DNA from: Clostridia bacterium
GTDB taxonomy: Bacteria; Bacillota; Clostridia; Christensenellales; Borkfalkiaceae
NCBI GenBank assembly: GCA_017397305.1
Contig: JAFQJB010000008.1
Span: forward strand, 1 to 56,672
Length of the DNA stretch: 56,672 nt
Direction: 5' to 3'
Below the pieces are notes generated by a model. That model worked only from the letters and a program-made list of their open reading frames with translations. It did not search any database and was not told where the DNA came from. Positions 45,660 to 55,114 of this stretch are shown here, piece by piece. Within the stretch, counting starts at the first letter, position 1; each line of letters opens with the position of its first letter. The position numbers and the translations under genes were made by a program.

Positions 45660-45661
45660 AA

Positions 45662-47452
45662 TTATTGGTGGAACTCCGTATCCCCAGCACCAGCATTACC
45701 ACCCATGTCACCATTGGGGTTTGCTTGTTGGTAAATCTTGCCGAAGATTTCTTGAGATTCGTTAGAAAGTTTTTCGGTTGCCTTAACGATTCTATCGTTG
45801 TCGTTAGATTCAAGTTCAACCTTTGCTTCCTTAACGGCTTCTTCGAGTTTTGCTTTATCTTCTTCGCTTATCTTGTCGCCCAAATCTTTGATTGATTTTT
45901 CGATGGTGAAGATAAGTCCGTCGAGTTTGTTGTGGTTATCAACCGCTTCCCTTCTCTTCTTGTCTTCAGCTTCGTATTGTTTTGCTTCGTTAACAGCTTT
46001 ATCAATATCAGCATCGGAGAGGTTTGATGAAGAAGTGATTGTGATGTTTTGTGATTTGCCCGTGCCCATATCCTTTGCTGAAACGCTTACGATACCGTTT
46101 GCGTCGATATCAAAGGTAACTTCGATTTGAGGTACGCCTCTGGGAGCGGGTGCAATACCTGAGAGTTGGAAGTTGCCAAGAGTTTTGTTGTCTTTAGCGA
46201 ACTCTCTTTCACCTTGCAAAATATGAATGTCAACAGCCGTTTGATTATCCGCTGCGGTTGAGAATACTTGTGATTTCTTAACGGGGATAGTGGTGTTTCT
46301 TTCGATAAGTTTGGTGCAAATTCCACCGAGGGTTTCAATACCGAGTGACAAAGGAGTTACGTCGAGAAGAAGAACGTCTTTAACTTCACCAGAGAGAACA
46401 CCGCCTTGGATAGCAGCACCGATTGCAACGCATTCGTCTGGGTTGATGCCCTTGAAGGGTTCTTTGCCGGTAACCTTTCTAACTTCGTCGATAACTGCGG
46501 GAATTCTTGTTGAACCACCAACCAAGATAACCTTGTCGATTTCGCTATAAGAAAGTCCTGCGTCCTTCATTGCGTTTTGCATGGGACCAACGGTTGCTTG
46601 AACGAGGTCTTCAGTTAGCGCATCGAATTTTTGTTTGGTAATATCAACGTCTAAGTGTTTAGGACCAGTTGCGTCAGCCGTAATAAAGGGAAGGTTAACG
46701 TTGGTCTTGCTCATACCAGAAAGTTCAATCTTTGCCTTTTCTGCAGCTTCTTTAAGTCTTTGCAAAGCGAGTTTGTCGTTTGATAAATCAATGCCTTCTT
46801 TTGTCTTAAATTCGCTAACGAGATAGTCCATAACTCTCTTATCGAAGTCGTCACCACCGAGCATGTTGTTGCCGTGTGTTGCCAAAACCTCGAAAACGCC
46901 GTCGCCAATTTCCATAATAGAAACGTCGAACGTACCACCACCAAGGTCGTAGATAATTACCTTTTGAGTTTTACCTTCCTTATCAAGTCCGTAAGAAAGA
47001 GCGGCTGCAGTAGGTTCGTTTATGATACGAAGAACGTTAAGTCCTGCAATTTTACCAGCGTCTTTGGTCGCTTGACGTTGACTGTCTGAAAAGTATGCGG
47101 GAACGGTGATTACCGCGTCGGTAACCGTGCCACCGAGATAACTTTCAGCGTCCTTTTTAAGTTTGGTTAAAACCATTGCTGAAATTTCTTGGGGGGTGTA
47201 CTTTTTATCGTCGATAGTAACTTTATAGTCACTACCCATATGTCTTTTGATAGAAGCAACCGTTCTATCGGGGTTTGAAACTGCTTGACGTTTTGCAACT
47301 TGACCTACAAGTCTTTCGCCGTCCTTTTGAAATGCAACAACCGACGGGGTTGTTCTTGAACCTTCTGCGTTAGCAATAACAACGGGTTCACCGTTTTCCA
47401 TTACCGCTACGCAAGAGTTTGTTGTACCTAAGTCAATACCAATCGTTTTCAT
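45662..47452 (-). CDS. dnaK: Chaperone DnaK (Hsp70)
   Basis: DnaK binds unfolded proteins in an ATP-dependent cycle. The 596-residue protein has [76 protein letters not shown] and [10 protein letters not shown] in the ATPase domain. The linker [18 protein letters not shown] is followed by the substrate domain and a helical lid, with a short glycine-rich tail [19 protein letters not shown]. It lacks the 24-residue insertion of Gram-negative DnaK. AAGGAG precedes the ATG. It follows grpE. Confidence 0.98.
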   Translation of the reverse strand: MKTIGIDLGTTNSCVAVMENGEPVVIANAEGSRTTPSVVAFQKDGERLVGQVAKRQAVSNPDRTVASIKRHMGSDYKVTIDDKKYTPQEISAMVLTKLKKDAESYLGGTVTDAVITVPAYFSDSQRQATKDAGKIAGLNVLRIINEPTAAALSYGLDKEGKTQKVIIYDLGGGTFDVSIMEIGDGVFEVLATHGNNMLGGDDFDKRVMDYLVSEFKTKEGIDLSNDKLALQRLKEAAEKAKIELSGMSKTNVNLPFITADATGPKHLDVDITKQKFDALTEDLVQATVGPMQNAMKDAGLSYSEIDKVILVGGSTRIPAVIDEVRKVTGKEPFKGINPDECVAIGAAIQGGVLSGEVKDVLLLDVTPLSLGIETLGGICTKLIERNTTIPVKKSQVFSTAADNQTAVDIHILQGEREFAKDNKTLGNFQLSGIAPAPRGVPQIEVTFDIDANGIVSVSAKDMGTGKSQNITITSSSNLSDADIDKAVNEAKQYEAEDKKRREAVDNHNKLDGLIFTIEKSIKDLGDKISEEDKAKLEEAVKEAKVELESNDNDRIVKATEKLSNESQEIFGKIYQQANPNGDMGGNAGAGDTEFHQ

Positions 47453-47514
47453 ATATTTAATCTCCTTAATTTTTCATATTTTTTGGCTTTACACCGCGCA
47501 ATGCTCTAAAGCCT

Positions 47515-48039
47515 TTATTTAGTTACGCTAACAGTAGCGTATCTTATTATCTTATCTTGTTTTTTGTATCCTTTTTGGAACACCATTTTTACTATTCCGC
47601 TCTCTTCACCAACACTTCCCTCTACTTGCATAACAGCTTCAGCAACGTTGGGGTCGAACGGCTCGCCAGTTGGGTCAATCTCTTCGATTCCTAAACCTAA
47701 CAGGGTATCGTTAAACTTTCTTTTAACCGCTTTAATGCCCTCTGCCGTTTTTTCGTCAAGTCCTAACGTTAGTGCCCAATCAAGATTGTCGCCAACGGGT
47801 AGAATTTTGACAATGACGCTAGAAACACCTTCGTTAAACCCTTCGGTCCAAGTGGTTGCCGTACGTTTTTTGTAGTTATCGAACTCGGCAACGTTCCTTA
47901 TCCATTTGTCCTTATATTCTTCAACTTGTCCGTTAAGTTCTTCCACTTGCTTTTTAAGCTCTTCACATTGGCAAGAAGTTTTCACTTCCGCCTCTTCCAC
48001 ATCGTCTTTTGCGCAAGATTTTTTCTTTTTCTCGTCCAT
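47515..48039 (-). CDS. grpE: Nucleotide exchange factor GrpE
   Basis: GrpE releases ADP from DnaK. The 174-residue protein has a charged N terminus, a long coiled coil (QCEELKKQVEELNGQVEEYK, then NVAEFDNYKKRT), the four-helix region GVSSVIVKILPVGDNLDWAL, and the beta domain with EEIDPTGEPFDPNVAEAVMQ ending VVQKGYK-like as MVFQKGYKKQDKIIRYATVS. It lies between hrcA and dnaK in the class I heat-shock operon. Confidence 0.96.
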   Translation of the reverse strand: MDEKKKKSCAKDDVEEAEVKTSCQCEELKKQVEELNGQVEEYKDKWIRNVAEFDNYKKRTATTWTEGFNEGVSSVIVKILPVGDNLDWALTLGLDEKTAEGIKAVKRKFNDTLLGLGIEEIDPTGEPFDPNVAEAVMQVEGSVGEESGIVKMVFQKGYKKQDKIIRYATVSVTK

Positions 48040-48049
48040 AATGCTTCCT

Positions 48050-49075
48050 CTATTTTTTATTAGTCAAAATATCTTCCAAAATTTTACCAACGCCCTCTAA
48101 AACTGAAACGACCTTTTGGTAGTCCATACGGAGCGGACCGATAACGCCGTAAGTTCCCACTTTTACACCGCTTGCAGAATAAGTTGCGGTAACAAGCGAG
48201 CAATCTTTGGGCATATCCTTTTCTTCATCTCCACCGATTTTAATGCTAATTTCAATATTATCAGTGTTCTCCGCCAAAAGCCCTGCAAGTTTATTCTTGC
48301 TAGTTACCACCGACAAAAAGTTTTTGACCTTTTCCGAATCGTTGTATTCGGGGTGTTTCAATATCTTGCCTTCCCCCTCAAGTATAACGTCGGCGTTGCC
48401 CTTTTCAAGATAATCTTCGATAGCGCGCATGACGCCGTCAAAAATCTCTCTATAACTTTCAAACTCTTTAGAAACGACTTCGGAAAGCCCAACTATTTCA
48501 CCAAACTCTTTGCCGACGAATAGGCTTGCAATAAGGTCGCTTGCCTCGTTGATTTGTGCGTCGGTCATGGCCTCTGGAATGGTTATGAACTTGTCCCTTA
48601 TAAGCGTGTTTTCGGTAACGATTAGCAAGAGTGCTTGACTAGGTTTATACCTAAACAGGTCAATCTTAACGATTTTATCCTTTTCGCTATGCGTGGTGTA
48701 TGCAACCGACGTGTAATCGGTAAGTTCGCTTATAACTTTTACCGCGTTTTGAACGACCTTTTCTAAGTTATCCGCATGGTCCTTAAAAGCACTTTTAATA
48801 ACCCCCACTTCTCTTGTGGTAAGCTTGCTTCTATCCATCAATTCGGCAACGTAAAGTTTATACGCCTCAACCGACGGAACACGACCGCTACTTGTGTGAA
48901 GCTGGGTTAAATACCCCATTTCTTCTAAACCGGCAAGTTCACTTCTAACCGTTGCAGAACTTACGTCCTTCATATATTTTTCGGTTATGCTTTTACTTGA
49001 TACGGGCTGAGCGGTGGATATATAATCGTCCACAACAAGCTGTAAAATTTTCCTTTTTCTTTCGGAAAGCTTCAT
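48050..49075 (-). CDS. hrcA: Heat-inducible transcription repressor HrcA
   Basis: HrcA represses chaperone genes by binding CIRCE, with help from GroEL. The 341-residue protein starts MKLSERKRKILQLVVDDYIS and has a winged helix with VSSKSITEKYMKDVSSATVR and AGLEEMGYLTQLHTSSGRVP. A GAF-like core and a C-terminal VGTYGVIGPLRMDYQKVVSV follow. The start is chosen because AGGGAGA lies just upstream. A CIRCE element stands between its promoter and start, so it represses its own operon. Confidence 0.97.
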   Translation of the reverse strand: MKLSERKRKILQLVVDDYISTAQPVSSKSITEKYMKDVSSATVRSELAGLEEMGYLTQLHTSSGRVPSVEAYKLYVAELMDRSKLTTREVGVIKSAFKDHADNLEKVVQNAVKVISELTDYTSVAYTTHSEKDKIVKIDLFRYKPSQALLLIVTENTLIRDKFITIPEAMTDAQINEASDLIASLFVGKEFGEIVGLSEVVSKEFESYREIFDGVMRAIEDYLEKGNADVILEGEGKILKHPEYNDSEKVKNFLSVVTSKNKLAGLLAENTDNIEISIKIGGDEEKDMPKDCSLVTATYSASGVKVGTYGVIGPLRMDYQKVVSVLEGVGKILEDILTNKK

Positions 49076-49109
49076 TAGTCTCCCTTTTGGCACTTTGCCA
49101 TTTATTTTG

Positions 49110-49136
49110 TTAGCACTCTTTTTGCTTAAGTGCCAA
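49110..49136 (-). promoter_or_regulatory. CIRCE operator of the hrcA operon
   Basis: TTAGCACTC-N9-AAGTGCCAA; the left arm is perfect and the right arm has two differences from GAGTGCTAA. It lies about 35 bp before the hrcA start. Confidence 0.9.
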
Positions 49137-49147
49137 CTTGCAAGTTA

Positions 49148-49176
49148 ATTGTACAACTATTATGTCTCTTTGTCAA
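49148..49176 (-). promoter_or_regulatory. Promoter of the hrcA-grpE-dnaK operon
   Basis: TTGACA-17 bp-TACAAT on the minus strand, immediately upstream of CIRCE. Confidence 0.88.
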
Positions 49177-49216
49177 GGTTTTACGCCAACTTTTTAAAAG
49201 AATTTTTAAATATGAA

Positions 49217-49247
49217 AAGCCTTGCGAAAATGCTTTTCGCAAGGCTT
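49217..49247 (-). terminator. Terminator of the ABC transporter gene
   Basis: A perfect 14-bp stem (AAGCCTTGCGAAAA and its complement) with a TGC loop lies 18 bp past the stop. Confidence 0.85.
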
Positions 49248-49264
49248 AACGATTAACTTATAAT

Positions 49265-52200
49265 TTATTCTGTTCTAAGTGCAACAACCGGGTCTTTCTT
49301 AGACGCGCTTCTTGACGGAATAACACCCGAGAAAAGATTTAGCAGAACACTTATTCCAACCAAAATTCCTGCAGCGCCAATCGGCAAGGTTGCCTTTAAG
49401 GTTGCAAGTCCAGTTAGAGTTTGCAATAACATATTTATCGGTATACAGAGTGCATACGTGACTAATACACCAAAAAGCCCCGATACTAGACCAATAATAA
49501 TTGTTTCCGCGTTAAACATTCTTGAAACGTCCTTTTTAGACGCACCGATTGAACGCAAAACACCGATTTCTTTAGTTCTCTCTTGAACGGATATTAAGGT
49601 TATAACGGCTATCATAATAGACGAAACGATAAGAGATATTGCAACGAATGCTATCAACACGTACGTTATTGCGTTTATTATGGTGGTTATAGACGACATT
49701 AATATTCCCATAAGGTCGGTGTATTTTATTTGCTTAACCTCGTCTACACTGCTGTTATATTTATCAATAGCAGCAACGATAACGTCCTTATTTTCAAACG
49801 AAGATGCGTAAATATTTATCCTAGACGGACTATTCACGTCCGCATAACCGAATAGCACCAAATTGTCTTCGTAAGTAGACTTTGAAAATTCCATTATCTC
49901 GTCGTAATAGAGCGCCATTGACTTGGTAGTGTCGGCAAGCGTCATATCAAGCATCGTGGAAAGTTTTGCATAGTCTGTGCCGAGCATTGCTTTTACGCCA
50001 TTTGCGTACTCAAGTTTTACTCCCTCTTCAATAGCGGGTCTAATGAGGTTTATAAGCTCGTCGTCCGAAAGGTCTGCAAAATACCCCTTAACCTCGTCAA
50101 CACTTGCACCGAGCTGAGAGGCGATTGCTGTGGCAAGGGTATATTCTATAACCATTCTATTCCACTCACCATTTGGAAGTTTGAATTGAGAAAGCGCGGT
50201 GTTAACACCCATTTCTAGCATATCTTTGGGCATAACACTCTGCATTGCAATAAACAATTCGCCCTTTTTCTCTACGGTGGTAAGTCCGCTTGCATATTCT
50301 CTAAAAGCGTTGTCCTTTTCCTTATCGGTAAGCGTTTCGGTGCTTGATTTAAAAGGAAGCCCTGTTAAAACGTCCACGTTTGGCGAATCGAGTTGCGCTT
50401 TAATAACGTCGGCATGTTTGCCTTCTTTAATAATATGCTCGGTAAGTTTATAGGTATATCCAATAGAACCTGAAAGCATATGGTTTTCAGCATCTTCGTT
50501 AGCACGGATAATGCCTACCACTTTAAGTTCAAGTGCATTTTCGTAAAGGAGTTTAAGCCCACTTTCAGTCGCGCCCCAGTCAGTGTAGATATCCCCCGTC
50601 TTTTTATAGCGGTCGTAAGCCATTATAGTCTTAAACTTTCTTCCGCACACCTCTTGATATGTCCACTTTTGGTCGGTCTTTTCCATTTCCTTGCCGTTGA
50701 TTGCCGCGTCTAGAATTTTATCAATTTCTTCTTCACCGATAAGTCCTAGTGCGTACAAGGTAAGGTCGTCGAGTTCGTTATTTTCGTTGACGACAAGAAT
50801 TATTTCATCATGAGCAACAGGCCAATTGCCGTAAATTAGGTCGTATTGCGATTTGATAAGGCTATTTACCGTTCCGCCGTCTCGTTCTGACAAAAGTTCT
50901 TGCCACATACCCGTTCCCATCATCATTGAAGAAAACATTGAGTTTTGCATACTGCTGTCATTTTCTTCATAACTACCGCCGTTAGACGATATGCCAAGCA
51001 TATATTTGCCTATCATTTCGCCCATAAGTTCACCGGTATCCGATTTTACAATCTTGCCGTTCACGTTTTCGGTGTAGACGTCAAGTTCAAAATCGTACCC
51101 GTACTGAATGCCGTTTATTGCGTTAGATAGTTCAGAGCCTTCCTTTCCCATTTCCTTTTCAAGATAGGTCTTGAAAGATTTAAGGTCATTCTCGCTAGTT
51201 TGACTCTTTGCGAGGGCATTTACGAGTTCGCCTATAATTTGGTCTTTATAAATCGCCTCTTTATCGTGGTCTACCTCACCGTTTCCAACGTTCATAAAAC
51301 TTTCCATAAGTGCGGTTAGGTCAACCGATTCTTTTTCAAGTGTTATGGGATAGGTTGATAGAGTTGATTCTTGAACGTAGTTGATATAAGAAGTGGTGCC
51401 TTGCGACACGGCGAGAATAAGCGCTATACCGATTATACCGATAGAGCCCGCAAAAGAGGTTAGCACCGTCCTACCCTTCTTTGTAATAAGGTTTCTTAGT
51501 GAGAGTTTAGAAGCCGTCCAAAAACTCATTTTGGTTCTTCCGCTCTTTCCCTTTTGAACCTTTGCTTTTTGCGGAATTGGCGGTACACTCTTCTCTTCGC
51601 CCTCTCTATACGGATTAGTGTCTTCAACGATTTCACCGTCAACTAGGCGAACGATACGTGTGGAATACTGCTCGGCAATTTCCGCATTGTGCGTTACCAT
51701 AACGACAAGCTTTTCTTTGGAAATTTCCTTGATAAGTTCCATTATTTGAACACTGGTCTTGCTATCCAAAGCACCCGTAGGCTCGTCGGCAAGCAAGATA
51801 TCGGGCTCGTTTACAAGGGCGCGGGCTATAGCAACACGCTGACACTGACCGCCCGACAACTGATTGGGACGTTTCTTTTCTTCTCCTTTTAGCCCAACGC
51901 GTTCTAGCGCACGCATTGCACGTTTTGTGCGTTCTTCCTTGCTAACACCTGCAATAGTAAGTGCAAGCTCAACGTTGCCGAGCACCGTTTGGTGAGGAAT
52001 GAGGTTATACGTTTGGAAAACAAACCCTATTCTATGATTGCGATATACATCCCAATCCTTATCGTTAAAGTCCTTGGTGCTTCTTCCCGATATAATAAGG
52101 TCGCCTTTAGTATACTTATCTAAGCCTCCTATAATGTTGAGCGTAGTGGTTTTTCCGCAACCCGAAGGGCCGAGAACGGATACGAACTCGTTTCTGCGGA

Positions 52201-52411
52201 AGGAAATATCAAGTCCTTTAAGGACTTCAATTTCGCCGTTTCCCACTTTGTAGTTTTTGGTTATGCCCTTTAACGTGAGCATCGGCCCGCCTTGCTTGTA
52301 GCCGTCGGTATGAAGAGCAATGCCCTTCCTTTTTTTATAAACGACAACTTCAACCAAGGTAACCAAAGCCACAGCGAGCAAGCACAACAACGTCTTTGCT
52401 AATGGTGTCAT
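49265..52411 (-). CDS. ABC transporter, fused ATPase and FtsX-type permease
   Basis: The 1048-residue protein fuses one N-terminal membrane helix (about 5-25), an ATPase, and a MacB/FtsX-type permease. The ATPase (about 45-270) has Walker A GPSGCGKTT, signature LSGGQCQRVAIARALV, Walker B ILLADEPTGALD and the H-loop VMVTHN. The permease starts near residue 305 with LRNLITKKGRTVLTSFAGSI, has a very large extracellular region (about 350-890), and ends with three helices including a conserved RSIGASKKDVSRMF. Such proteins export peptides or lipids, or sense antibiotics and cell-wall damage. The substrate is unknown. AGGAG precedes the ATG. It interrupts the chaperone genes. Confidence 0.9.
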   Translation of the reverse strand: MTPLAKTLLCLLAVALVTLVEVVVYKKRKGIALHTDGYKQGGPMLTLKGITKNYKVGNGEIEVLKGLDISFRRNEFVSVLGPSGCGKTTTLNIIGGLDKYTKGDLIISGRSTKDFNDKDWDVYRNHRIGFVFQTYNLIPHQTVLGNVELALTIAGVSKEERTKRAMRALERVGLKGEEKKRPNQLSGGQCQRVAIARALVNEPDILLADEPTGALDSKTSVQIMELIKEISKEKLVVMVTHNAEIAEQYSTRIVRLVDGEIVEDTNPYREGEEKSVPPIPQKAKVQKGKSGRTKMSFWTASKLSLRNLITKKGRTVLTSFAGSIGIIGIALILAVSQGTTSYINYVQESTLSTYPITLEKESVDLTALMESFMNVGNGEVDHDKEAIYKDQIIGELVNALAKSQTSENDLKSFKTYLEKEMGKEGSELSNAINGIQYGYDFELDVYTENVNGKIVKSDTGELMGEMIGKYMLGISSNGGSYEENDSSMQNSMFSSMMMGTGMWQELLSERDGGTVNSLIKSQYDLIYGNWPVAHDEIILVVNENNELDDLTLYALGLIGEEEIDKILDAAINGKEMEKTDQKWTYQEVCGRKFKTIMAYDRYKKTGDIYTDWGATESGLKLLYENALELKVVGIIRANEDAENHMLSGSIGYTYKLTEHIIKEGKHADVIKAQLDSPNVDVLTGLPFKSSTETLTDKEKDNAFREYASGLTTVEKKGELFIAMQSVMPKDMLEMGVNTALSQFKLPNGEWNRMVIEYTLATAIASQLGASVDEVKGYFADLSDDELINLIRPAIEEGVKLEYANGVKAMLGTDYAKLSTMLDMTLADTTKSMALYYDEIMEFSKSTYEDNLVLFGYADVNSPSRINIYASSFENKDVIVAAIDKYNSSVDEVKQIKYTDLMGILMSSITTIINAITYVLIAFVAISLIVSSIMIAVITLISVQERTKEIGVLRSIGASKKDVSRMFNAETIIIGLVSGLFGVLVTYALCIPINMLLQTLTGLATLKATLPIGAAGILVGISVLLNLFSGVIPSRSASKKDPVVALRTE

Positions 52412-52495
52412 ATGGCACTCCTATAATGTTATTATCTTTAATATATACTATGAATATTTAAATTTGCTTGATTTTTTTAAGTTTTGGAAAATTTT

Positions 52496-54370
52496 TTACA
52501 TAATCTCGCTCATTGCGTTAACGAATGCGGGCACGTCCTCAATAGCTAAGCCCTCAAGCAATCTTGCTTGTTCGTATAAAACGGTGGCGTACTTTGATAT
52601 TTGGTCTTTATTTTCAGCAAAAACAGTTTTAAGTTTATCCAAAATCTTGTGGGTAGAACTGATTTCAAGTATCTTTTCCGCCTTAACTTTGCCGTCGGCA
52701 TTGGGCATAGAATTGAAAACCTTTTCCATCTCGATACTAACGTCGCCAAAAGCCGTCAAGCACACGGGGTACGTCTTTAGTTTGGTGGTAAGTTTAACTT
52801 CCTTTACCTTATCCCCCAATGCGTTTTTAATGGCTTCAATAAGTTCTTTATTCTCTTCAATCTTATTTTCTAGTTCTTTCTTTTCTTCGTCGGTATCTAG
52901 CGAGAAATCAGCTTCGGATACGGACAAGAATTTTTTGCCTTCGTAATCGATAAGGATTTTTGCAACGAACTCGTCCACGCCGTCCTTAAAGTACAAGATA
53001 TCAACGCCTTTATCCTTTGCCTTTTCGATTTGGGGAAGTGCGGAAATCTTTTCATAACTTTCACCGCACGCATAGTAAATTGCGTCTTGACCTTCACCCA
53101 TATCCTTAACGTATTCGCTAAGCGAAATAAGTTTTTCTTGCTTTGAAGAATAGAACATAAGGAAATCTTTAAGTTTATCTTTGTTTGCACCAAAGCCCGC
53201 GTATACACCGAACTTTAACGATAGCCCGAATTCTTTGAAAAGTTTTTCATAGTTTTCCCTATCGCTATCCATCATCTTTTTAAGTTCAGCGGAAATTTTC
53301 TTTTCTAAACTTAAAGCAATAGCTTTAACCTGCCTATCCTGTTGCAAAATTTCACGCGAGATGTTAAGGTTTAGGTCGGCAGAATCGACAATACCTTTAA
53401 CAAAGCCGAAATAATCGGGAATAAGCTGTTCGCACTTTTCCATAATCATAACGCCGTTGCAGTAAAGTTTAACACCTTTTTTGTAGTCCTTTGAATAGTA
53501 ATCGTATGGCGCGCGCGACGGGAAGAAAAGAAGGGTATCGTATGTAACCGCACCTTCTATCTTTGCGTAAACGCCTTTGATTGGGTCGGAAAAATCGTGA
53601 AATTCGTTTTTATAGAATGACTTTAAGTTCTCGTCGGTAACCTCAGCCTTGGGTTTTTTCCAAAGCGGAACCATGCTGTTTAAGGTTTCCTCTTCGGTAT
53701 AGGTCTCGTATTCGGGCTTATCGTCGGGTGTACCCTCCTTTTTCCTGCTTCTTACCATATCCATTTTGATAGGATAGCGGATATAGTCGGAATATTGTTT
53801 AACGAGCGAAGAAATTTTGTATTCTTCCAAAAACTCGCCGTAATCAGCGTCTTCCCCGTCTTGCTTTAAGGTGAGCACTATTTTTGTGCCAAAGCCGTCC
53901 TTTTCGCATTCTTCAATGGTGTAACCCTCTACACCTTTGCTTGACCACTTGTGTGAGGTTTTATCCTTATACGATTTAGTGTATACGTCGATTTTATCAG
54001 CCACCATAAACGCAGAATAAAAACCAACGCCAAATTGACCGATAAGTTCGCTATCCGTCTTGTCTTGGTTTTCTTTTTTGAACGCAAGCGTTCCAGACTC
54101 GGCAATAGTGCCTAGGTTTTTTTCCAAATCAGCCTCGGTCATGCCGATGCCGTTATCTTCAATAGTTAAAGTTCTATTTTCTTTATCCACCGAAAGTTTT
54201 ATGTAGAAATTTGAGCCCACTTCGGTGTCAGTAAGCGAGATAAATTTAAGTTTATCGATAGCGTCGCTTGCGTTAGAAATAAGTTCACGCAAGAATATCT
54301 CTTTGTTGGTGTAAATTGAGTTAATCATTAAATCTAAAATTCTTTTAGATTCGGTCTTAAATTGTTTCAT
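52496..54370 (-). CDS. htpG: Chaperone HtpG (Hsp90)
   Basis: HtpG is the bacterial Hsp90, an ATP-driven dimeric chaperone. The 624-residue protein has the GHKL nucleotide site: ELISNASDAIDKLKF, IEDNGIGMTEADLEKNLGTI, AESGT and GQFGVGFYSAFMVADKIDVY. The middle domain has KGIVDSADLNLNISREILQQ and a C-terminal dimerisation region follows. The start MKQFKTESK is set by GGAGG 6 bp upstream. No CIRCE was found at its promoter, so it is probably controlled differently from hrcA and hsp20. Confidence 0.97.
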   Translation of the reverse strand: MKQFKTESKRILDLMINSIYTNKEIFLRELISNASDAIDKLKFISLTDTEVGSNFYIKLSVDKENRTLTIEDNGIGMTEADLEKNLGTIAESGTLAFKKENQDKTDSELIGQFGVGFYSAFMVADKIDVYTKSYKDKTSHKWSSKGVEGYTIEECEKDGFGTKIVLTLKQDGEDADYGEFLEEYKISSLVKQYSDYIRYPIKMDMVRSRKKEGTPDDKPEYETYTEEETLNSMVPLWKKPKAEVTDENLKSFYKNEFHDFSDPIKGVYAKIEGAVTYDTLLFFPSRAPYDYYSKDYKKGVKLYCNGVMIMEKCEQLIPDYFGFVKGIVDSADLNLNISREILQQDRQVKAIALSLEKKISAELKKMMDSDRENYEKLFKEFGLSLKFGVYAGFGANKDKLKDFLMFYSSKQEKLISLSEYVKDMGEGQDAIYYACGESYEKISALPQIEKAKDKGVDILYFKDGVDEFVAKILIDYEGKKFLSVSEADFSLDTDEEKKELENKIEENKELIEAIKNALGDKVKEVKLTTKLKTYPVCLTAFGDVSIEMEKVFNSMPNADGKVKAEKILEISSTHKILDKLKTVFAENKDQISKYATVLYEQARLLEGLAIEDVPAFVNAMSEIM

Positions 54371-54399
54371 AGTTGCCTCCAAGTTTATGTTCCATCTAA

Positions 54400-54428
54400 A
54401 TTTTATCACTAGTTATTTGTTTTGTAAA
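54400..54428 (-). promoter_or_regulatory. Predicted promoter of htpG
   Basis: TTTACA-17 bp-TAAAAT on the minus strand, leaving a leader of about 25 nt. Confidence 0.6.
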
Positions 54429-54487
54429 TATTTTTTTATTGTATAAAAAAATTTTTTTGCTATTTTTTAGTTTTTTCATTAAAACAC

Positions 54488-54520
54488 TTTCGCCGTAAAA
54501 CAAATTGTCTTACGGCGAAA
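54488..54520 (-). terminator. Hairpin after hsp20
   Basis: TTTCGCCGTAA/TTACGGCGAAA, 11-bp stem with an 11-nt loop, then a T-containing tail on the minus strand. Confidence 0.7.
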
Positions 54521-54539
54521 TGTTAAAAGGAGAAATGCT

Positions 54540-54962
54540 TTACTCAATCTCAATGTGTTTTTTCGTTTCAATCACTTTCTCTTTTTTTGGAACTGCTAAG
54601 GTCAAAATACCTTTATCATATTTTGCCTTAACGTCGTCTTCGGTAACGTTTTCTCCAACGTAATAACTTCTAGAGCAAGAAAAATTCCTTTCTCTGCGAA
54701 CGTAACTCTTTTCGTCCTCTTCTTTTTCCTCTCTCTTTGCACTTACCGTCAAATATCCGTTATCTAGCGATAGTTCAATATCTTTTTTCTCAAAGCCGGG
54801 CATATCAATTGATAATTCGTAACCCTTTTCGTCCTCCTTTACGTCGGTGCTCATTGCGTTTTTACCAGCCTTAAAAAAGGTTGGCGCGAAAAAATCGCTA
54901 AACACATCGTCAAAAAATCCTAGTCCAAAATTGTCGTTTCTTCTGCTTAAATAGTTTCTCAT
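54540..54962 (-). CDS. Small heat-shock protein (Hsp20/alpha-crystallin)
   Basis: Hsp20 proteins hold unfolding proteins without ATP. The 140-residue protein has a short N-terminal arm, then an alpha-crystallin domain from about residue 40: MSTDVKEDEKGYELSIDMPG, FEKKDIELSLDNGYLTVSAK and a late KYDKGILTLAVPKKE, where GILTL carries the usual I/V-x-I/V-type region. The start MRNYLSRR is set by AAGGAGA upstream. Two CIRCE-like operators lie at its promoter, so HrcA should regulate it. Confidence 0.94.
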   Translation of the reverse strand: MRNYLSRRNDNFGLGFFDDVFSDFFAPTFFKAGKNAMSTDVKEDEKGYELSIDMPGFEKKDIELSLDNGYLTVSAKREEKEEDEKSYVRRERNFSCSRSYYVGENVTEDDVKAKYDKGILTLAVPKKEKVIETKKHIEIE

Positions 54963-54988
54963 AATTTTATATCTCCTTGAATAATTTT

Positions 54989-55015
54989 TTAGCACTCTTT
55001 TGGTTTGATTGTTAG
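54989..55015 (-). promoter_or_regulatory. Second, degenerate CIRCE-like site at hsp20
   Basis: TTAGCACTC-N9-GATTGTTAG: a perfect left arm and a right arm with three differences. It shares 4 bp with the better CIRCE next to it. Confidence 0.55.
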
Positions 55016-55038
55016 CACTCTCTATTGCCGACTGCTAA
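55012..55038 (-). promoter_or_regulatory. CIRCE operator of hsp20
   Basis: TTAGCACTC-N9-GACTGCTAA has one difference from consensus. It sits just downstream of the hsp20 -10 box. Confidence 0.9.
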
Positions 55039-55042
55039 TTTT

Positions 55043-55070
55043 ATTATATCCGCGTTCAAAAATTTGTCAA
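55043..55070 (-). promoter_or_regulatory. Promoter of hsp20
   Basis: TTGACA-16 bp-TATAAT on the minus strand, directly before the CIRCE sites. Confidence 0.85.
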
Positions 55071-55114
55071 GGGTTTTTTAAAAAATTTTTTAAGATTTTT
55101 TTCTTATCCCACTC

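Noticed and set aside
45320..45660. Possible CRISPR array
   Set aside because: Only three units, with a core that is part of a 124-bp foldable unit; the sequences between cores are related, not unique spacers, and no cas genes are present.
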